Source: Nostoc sp. PCC 7524 (GTDB lineage: Bacteria > Cyanobacteriota > Cyanobacteriia > Cyanobacteriales > Nostocaceae). Taken from it: a stretch of DNA of 64,000 nt. Below are positions 60,095 to 64,000 of this stretch, piece by piece; the stretch's first letter is position 1; every line of letters begins with the position of its first letter. The notes beneath the pieces were generated by a model that did no database searches, was not told the origin of the DNA, and saw only the letters and a program-made list of their open reading frames with translations. The stretch lies in assembly GCF_000316645.1 (NCBI RefSeq), contig NC_019684.1, positions 1,860,001 through 1,924,000 on the forward strand, given 5' to 3'. The translations under genes and the position numbers were made by a program.

Positions 60095-61336
60095 ATGTCA
60101 AATCGTCGTTATCCCCCCGCCTACTTACGTTATCTCAAAGCCAGATTATTGAATTTAGGAAGACCTAGCTTTTGGGGAACAGCAATTTTTTTATCCGTAT
60201 TGGGTCTAGTTATACAAGAATATTGGTCAAATCCAGATATATTCAATCAACAGCCCAACATAGCAACTTCCTCAGATTCTCTTGACTCTTCGTTGTCGGT
60301 AGAAGATCGAGCGATCGCCGCCGATATTGATAATTTACCTCTGTTGTTTGCTAATTCTGAGTTAATCAACTTGCCAGTAACCACAAGTAACTCTCAAGAC
60401 AATAACCGCACAAACCCCTTAGCAAATGTCGCTAGCAAACAACAATCTGGTAGTAAGAAATCAAACTCTGTCTCCGATAACATTAATCCTGTAACTACAC
60501 CTCAAAACAGAAACATCTTTGTATCACAAGCAGAGAATTTATTGCGGTTTGGCGCGACTGATAACAATCAGTTATTGGGGATAAAGTCATTGAATCCTTT
60601 GTCTGAACCAACAAATATTACAGCTACTTCCTCTGGACAGGGTACAGAATTAGTTAATCTGAGTAACAGCAATCAAAATAGTAACTCAATTAAACCCTTA
60701 GCTACAGGCTTTAATCAACCAAACGCCAGCCTGAATAATGCCACTTCAAATGCAACTAACTCTCTCAGAAATTCTACTGAAGTAGGAGTAATACAGTCTG
60801 CACCAGTCAATGTTGCACCCAACCAAACTTTTTCACCCAGCACAGGGATAAATTCCCCAACAATCTATACACCACAAAACACGCCCAATCTACCATCAAG
60901 TTCTTACAATAGCCTGAATAATGGTCAGACTTCTGCACCTAGCGTGGGGATAAATACCAGAACAGGTTACATTCCACAAAACACACCGAATTTACCCCCA
61001 ACTTTTTACAATAGCTTGAATAATAGCCAGACTTTTGCACCTAGTACGGGAATAAATTCCAGAACAGGTTACATTCCACAAAATACACCTAATCTACCGC
61101 CAACTTTTTATCCTAACTTTAATAATGGTCAAAACTTGCCTAATCAAGTGCAAGTGACATCACCAGTGATTACACGAACATCGCCGATTATTGGCCCCTA
61201 TACTATCCGTAATCCCCGTGCAGGCGTTGTGACAACAACCCCAGTAGTTCCTAATAACTATGGTAATTCCATCTGGCAGCAACCTAATCAATTTCCCCAA
61301 TCTAACTTCCCCACTCGTCAACCCCAAGGACAGTAA
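60095..61336 (+). CDS. Asn/Pro/Ser-rich protein with membrane anchor and three 34-residue tandem repeats
   Basis: A 413-residue protein with a basic N-terminus (RRYPPAYLRYLKARL) and one membrane segment (about residues 25-41, FWGTAIFLSVLGLVIQE). A long low-complexity region of Asn, Ser, Thr and Gln follows, then three 34-residue repeats (residues 244-345) with YIPQNTPNLPPTFYNSLNN-type cores, and a Pro/Gln tail. No enzymatic motif is present. It may be a cell-surface or envelope protein. The repeats at DNA level (102 bases each, 60824-61129) are close, so recent duplication is likely. The start at 60095 has no strong ribosome-binding site. Confidence 0.75.
   Translation: MSNRRYPPAYLRYLKARLLNLGRPSFWGTAIFLSVLGLVIQEYWSNPDIFNQQPNIATSSDSLDSSLSVEDRAIAADIDNLPLLFANSELINLPVTTSNSQDNNRTNPLANVASKQQSGSKKSNSVSDNINPVTTPQNRNIFVSQAENLLRFGATDNNQLLGIKSLNPLSEPTNITATSSGQGTELVNLSNSNQNSNSIKPLATGFNQPNASLNNATSNATNSLRNSTEVGVIQSAPVNVAPNQTFSPSTGINSPTIYTPQNTPNLPSSSYNSLNNGQTSAPSVGINTRTGYIPQNTPNLPPTFYNSLNNSQTFAPSTGINSRTGYIPQNTPNLPPTFYPNFNNGQNLPNQVQVTSPVITRTSPIIGPYTIRNPRAGVVTTTPVVPNNYGNSIWQQPNQFPQSNFPTRQPQGQ
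60824..61129. repeat. Three tandem 102-base repeats inside the Asn/Pro-rich gene
   Basis: Each unit encodes a 34-residue piece of form QTF(S/A)PSTGINSRTGYIPQ plus NTPNLPPTFYNSLNNG. The second and third units are closest. Their in-frame length means copy number can change without breaking the protein. Confidence 0.8.
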
Positions 61337-61456
61337 TGAGGGGGAGCAGGGGAAGCAGAGGAGCAGAGGAGCAGGGGAGCAGGGGAGGATGGGGAAGATG
61401 GGGAGGATGAGGGAGAATAACTATTGCCTATTGCAAGAGTGCCTATTGCCTATTAA
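61337..61456. repeat. Purine-rich and STRR tract
   Basis: GGAGCAGGGG and GATGGGGA type units (61340-61412) are followed by TATTGCC copies (61424-61455). Similar to the tract at 4809-4903: purine tract after a stop codon, then TATTGCC heptamers. Confidence 0.75.
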
Positions 61457-61459
61457 CTA

Positions 61460-62167
61460 ATGACTACTTATCAGACAAGACCGTATCATCAGATACCAAT
61501 TTTGGAGTGTGGTGAACTGCTAGTGGCGATTCCTTTAGACGTGTTTGCGGTGGAATCTCCCCATCCTTATGAAAAACTAGGTGCGCCCTATGGAGAATAT
61601 TCGCCTTATTATCTCCGTCAGAGCGTAGTTGAGAAGTTAATTCAAGCTCAGAATTATCTGCAATTGTTGCGTCCTCATTGGCGCATTCAAATTTTTGATG
61701 CTTATCGTCCGGTAGCTGTCCAACAGTTTATGGTAGATTACAGTTTTGCTACAGCAGTCAGGGAACGGGGGCTGAGTGAGGCTAAGTTAACACCACAGCA
61801 AAGCCAAGAGATTTGGGCAGATGTTTTTGAAATTTGGGCTGTACCCAGTATGGATAAAAACACACCACCTCCCCACAGTACAGGTGCAGCAGTGGATATC
61901 ACACTCGTAGATGATGGTGGACAAGTTGTGAATATGGGTTCACCGATAGATGATTTGTCAGAGCGATCGCATCCCAATTACTATACCAATAGTGAGTACC
62001 CAGAAGCACAGCAGTATCATGCCCATCGTCAGTTGTTGTATGATGTCATGTTAAAAGCTGGATTCCAACGTAACCCTAGAGAGTGGTGGCATTTTTGTTA
62101 CGGTGATCAAATGTGGGCTTGGCTAAATCAGATACCTACAGCCTGTTACGGACGTTTGAGCTATTAG
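61460..62167 (+). CDS. D-alanyl-D-alanine dipeptidase (VanX/DdpX-like, M15D)
   Basis: A 235-residue zinc dipeptidase that cleaves D-Ala-D-Ala. The motif FDAYRPVAVQQF holds the substrate-binding Arg, HSTGAAVDITLVD holds the zinc His and Asp, and EWWHFCYGD has the catalytic Glu and third zinc ligand His. The protein has no signal peptide, so it is cytoplasmic; in bacteria without vancomycin resistance it is thought to serve peptidoglycan turnover or use of D-Ala-D-Ala as nutrient. There are no vanHA-like genes beside it. Length is usual. A 20-bp perfect inverted repeat lies downstream (62230-62283). Confidence 0.92.
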   Translation: MTTYQTRPYHQIPILECGELLVAIPLDVFAVESPHPYEKLGAPYGEYSPYYLRQSVVEKLIQAQNYLQLLRPHWRIQIFDAYRPVAVQQFMVDYSFATAVRERGLSEAKLTPQQSQEIWADVFEIWAVPSMDKNTPPPHSTGAAVDITLVDDGGQVVNMGSPIDDLSERSHPNYYTNSEYPEAQQYHAHRQLLYDVMLKAGFQRNPREWWHFCYGDQMWAWLNQIPTACYGRLSY

Positions 62168-62229
62168 ATAGAAAAGTGATATGCAGATGATCCAGCGATC
62201 GCAGTCTTCAGAGCAAATATATCGCCTGA

Positions 62230-62283
62230 ATCAATAGCTTTGCCAAAATTTTTGTAGGCTCTTATTTTGGCAAAGCTATTGAT
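62230..62283. terminator. Perfect 20-bp inverted repeat between convergent genes
   Basis: Left arm ATCAATAGCTTTGCCAAAAT (62230-62249), 14-base loop, right arm ATTTTGGCAAAGCTATTGAT (62264-62283). It separates the dipeptidase (stop at 62167) and secA (stop at 62427). Likely a bidirectional terminator. Confidence 0.7.
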
Positions 62284-62325
62284 CGCTAATATATTTATCG
62301 CGAGAACCTCCTAAAACTCTCTGCG

Positions 62326-62416
62326 CCTCTGCGTGACGGACACTTTGCACCCTGCGGGAACGCTGTCAGCGAACAAGTCGGGAGACCCGCCCACGCAAGT
62401 GTCCTCCTCTGCGTGA
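62326..62416. repeat. Palindromic module flanked by exact 11-base direct repeats
   Basis: CCTCTGCGTGA occurs at 62326-62336 and at 62406-62416. The insert between has terminal inverted ends GGACACTT (62338) and AAGTGTCC (ending 62404), plus GGGAACGCTGTCAGCG and GTCGGGAGACCCGC palindromic parts. It resembles 34851-34930 in design. Confidence 0.8.
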
Positions 62417-62426
62417 AATTATTCTC

Positions 62427-64000
62427 TTAAACCATCTCAGAAGAAGTTTGCACTGTCGGCTGAGGCTGGGGCTGGAACATGAACAACGAGTAAACCACAT
62501 CCCGACGGATATTGACCATCATATCCAAGAACAACTCGTAACCCTCACTCTTATACTCAATAAGCGGGTCTTTCTGTCCATAACCACGCAAGCCCACCGA
62601 CTCACGCAAAGCATCCATTTGTTGCAGGTGTTCCCGCCACAGAGTATCAATGCGCTGCAAAATAAAGAACCGTTCAGCTTGACGCATCAATCCGGGTTGA
62701 ATTTGGTCAATTTGCGCTTCCTTGAGGTCGTAGGCAATTCTTACCTGTTCATGCAAGAAGGCTTTAATTTCGCCGACTCCCATATCCTCTAATTGACTCG
62801 CCTGCATATCAGACAGCAAATAGACAAACTCCTTGACTTTCTCTACTAGCTTTTCTAATTCCCACTCTTCTGAGGGCAAATCAGCGTTGATGTAGTAGTC
62901 AACGATGTCATCCATCGTTTTTTCGGCGTACTTAATCACCTGTTCCTTCAAGTCTTGGCCTTCCAACACCCGGCGGCGTTCGGCGTAGATGGCGCGACGT
63001 TGGTTATTCATTACCTCGTCGTACTCAAACACCTGTTTCCGGATGTCGTAGTAGTAGGTTTCAACTTTCTTTTGTGCGCCTTCCAAACTGCGGGTCAGCA
63101 TTCCCGACTCAATGGGCATATCATCTTCCACGTTGAAGGCTTCCATTAAACCCGCAACGCGATCGCCTCCAAAAATCCGCAGTAAGTTATCCTCTAAACT
63201 GAGGAAGAATCTTGTGGAGCCAGGGTCGCCTTGTCTGCCGGCGCGTCCCCGCAACTGGTTATCAATCCGCCGTGACTCGTGGCGTTCTGTACCAATGACG
63301 TGCAGACCACCCCGTTCTACAACTTCATTATGCTCCCGTTCCGTAAAATCTTCGTATTCCTGCTTCACCCGTTTGTAAGCATCCCGCAATTTCTGAATTA
63401 CGGGGTCTTCTGTGGGAGCTTTTTCGGCGGCTACAGCTACCTTATCCTCTGCTTCCAATTCTGGTAAACTCCGTTCACCATACTCCCGTACCGCAAAATC
63501 TACAGCTTCTTTTAATAACTGTTCTGCTTCTTTAGACAGTTGGGTGGGGAAAATTTCCGGGGAAGCCTTCCAAGTTTTGACTTTTTTACCAGGAACAAAG
63601 CCTTGACCGCCACCGTGTCCTGTGGGTAATCCCGCCGCCCTTTGTACGCCAAACACGTCTTCATCATCTGGTCTGACGATGCGAGGCATAAAGTATTCCC
63701 GCAATTTCAGCCGCGCCATATACTCGGAGTTACCACCGAGAATAATATCCGTACCACGTCCCGCCATATTAGTAGCAATGGTAACAGCACCCCTGCGCCC
63801 TGCCTGGGCGACAATTTCCGCTTCCCGCTCCACGTTTTCTGGTCGCGCGTTCAGCAATTCATGGGGGATGCCTTGGGCTTTGAGTAATTGACTGAGATAT
63901 TCCGACTTTTCTACACTGGTAGTTCCCACGAGAACAGGTCTACCCAGTTCGTGCATTTCGGCACATTCCCGTGCGATCGCCTGCCATTTACCTGTCTCTT
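62427..64000 (-). CDS. secA: Preprotein translocase ATPase SecA, N-terminus beyond the window
   Basis: This is the C-terminal half of SecA (about 524 codons seen), the ATPase that drives proteins through SecYEG. Seen motifs are [31 protein letters not shown] (nucleotide-binding domain 2), [47 protein letters not shown] (helicase VI-type) and the helical scaffold with [16 protein letters not shown] and [30 protein letters not shown]. The frame is open to the right edge (the first Met in the window, 63956, is internal). The C-terminus ends [17 protein letters not shown], without the Cys-rich zinc-binding tail of E. coli SecA. The long insert around 480-560 of usual SecA is absent or outside the window. 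Confidence 0.97.
   Translation of the reverse strand, partial: ETGKWQAIARECAEMHELGRPVLVGTTSVEKSEYLSQLLKAQGIPHELLNARPENVEREAEIVAQAGRRGAVTIATNMAGRGTDIILGGNSEYMARLKLREYFMPRIVRPDDEDVFGVQRAAGLPTGHGGGQGFVPGKKVKTWKASPEIFPTQLSKEAEQLLKEAVDFAVREYGERSLPELEAEDKVAVAAEKAPTEDPVIQKLRDAYKRVKQEYEDFTEREHNEVVERGGLHVIGTERHESRRIDNQLRGRAGRQGDPGSTRFFLSLEDNLLRIFGGDRVAGLMEAFNVEDDMPIESGMLTRSLEGAQKKVETYYYDIRKQVFEYDEVMNNQRRAIYAERRRVLEGQDLKEQVIKYAEKTMDDIVDYYINADLPSEEWELEKLVEKVKEFVYLLSDMQASQLEDMGVGEIKAFLHEQVRIAYDLKEAQIDQIQPGLMRQAERFFILQRIDTLWREHLQQMDALRESVGLRGYGQKDPLIEYKSEGYELFLDMMVNIRRDVVYSLFMFQPQPQPTVQTSSEMV

Noticed and set aside
61460..62167. Vancomycin-resistance interpretation of the VanX-like dipeptidase
   Set aside because: No vanH, vanA/B ligase or vanRS genes are nearby; such dipeptidases occur as housekeeping genes in Gram-negative bacteria.

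Overview
The window is cyanobacterial chromosome, most likely from a heterocyst-forming Nostoc/Anabaena-type organism. The evidence is the very frequent HIP1 palindrome GCGATCGC inside genes, photosystem II assembly genes (psb28, psb32), a rnpB gene carrying heptanucleotide (STRR) repeats, and many intergenic tracts of short tandem repeats. No phage, insertion sequence, CRISPR array, rRNA or tRNA was seen. Both edges cut genes: trpA on the left and secA on the right.

Layout. 1-6.9 kb: trpA end, a Pro/Gln-rich membrane-anchored protein, a Ser/Thr kinase with SH3b domain, two small unknowns, an M28 peptidase and a seven-bladed WD40 protein. 7.1-9.5 kb: a three-gene cluster that looks like metal (probably copper) handling. 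9.5-17.9 kb: DUF4231 membrane protein, galE, a possibly internally deleted YdcF-like protein, an MdlA-like ABC exporter, an ethylene-receptor-like histidine kinase and a polyprenyl-phosphate sugar transferase. 19-31 kb: surE, a degenerate M48 peptidase, a ZIP transporter, a restriction-modification pair, psb32, a FemAB-like acyltransferase, a RibD-type reductase, a second histidine kinase and a Gfo/Idh oxidoreductase. 31.5-37.5 kb: rnc, rnpB, corA, a CobW-type GTPase, an ABA4-like protein and small unknowns. 38.2-45.3 kb: one giant gene (2351 codons) with three LamG-like domains, a ricin-like triplicate, coiled coils and a large C-terminal module I cannot assign. 45.4-56 kb: tldE, tldD, cysS, a His-rich CobW GTPase, psb28, moaB/mog, a DUF697 GTPase, a DUF937 protein and a DUF433/DUF5615 toxin-antitoxin pair. 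56-64 kb: a GH13 amylase, a cytoplasmic-looking subtilase, a repetitive Asn/Pro-rich protein, a VanX-type dipeptidase and secA.

Most genes are single or in pairs, so the window reads as core chromosome with accessory insertions (restriction-modification, toxin-antitoxin, giant protein) and not as one coordinated island. The points most worth a second look are the giant LamG/ricin protein with its unassigned C-terminal module, the histidine kinase that keeps every copper/ethylene-binding position of plant ETR1 at identical spacing, a zinc-ligand-less M48 pseudopeptidase, a UreH-type transporter fused to a heme-type membrane domain, and two families of intergenic elements: multi-hairpin elements whose stems covary between copies, and palindromic modules sitting between exact direct repeats.
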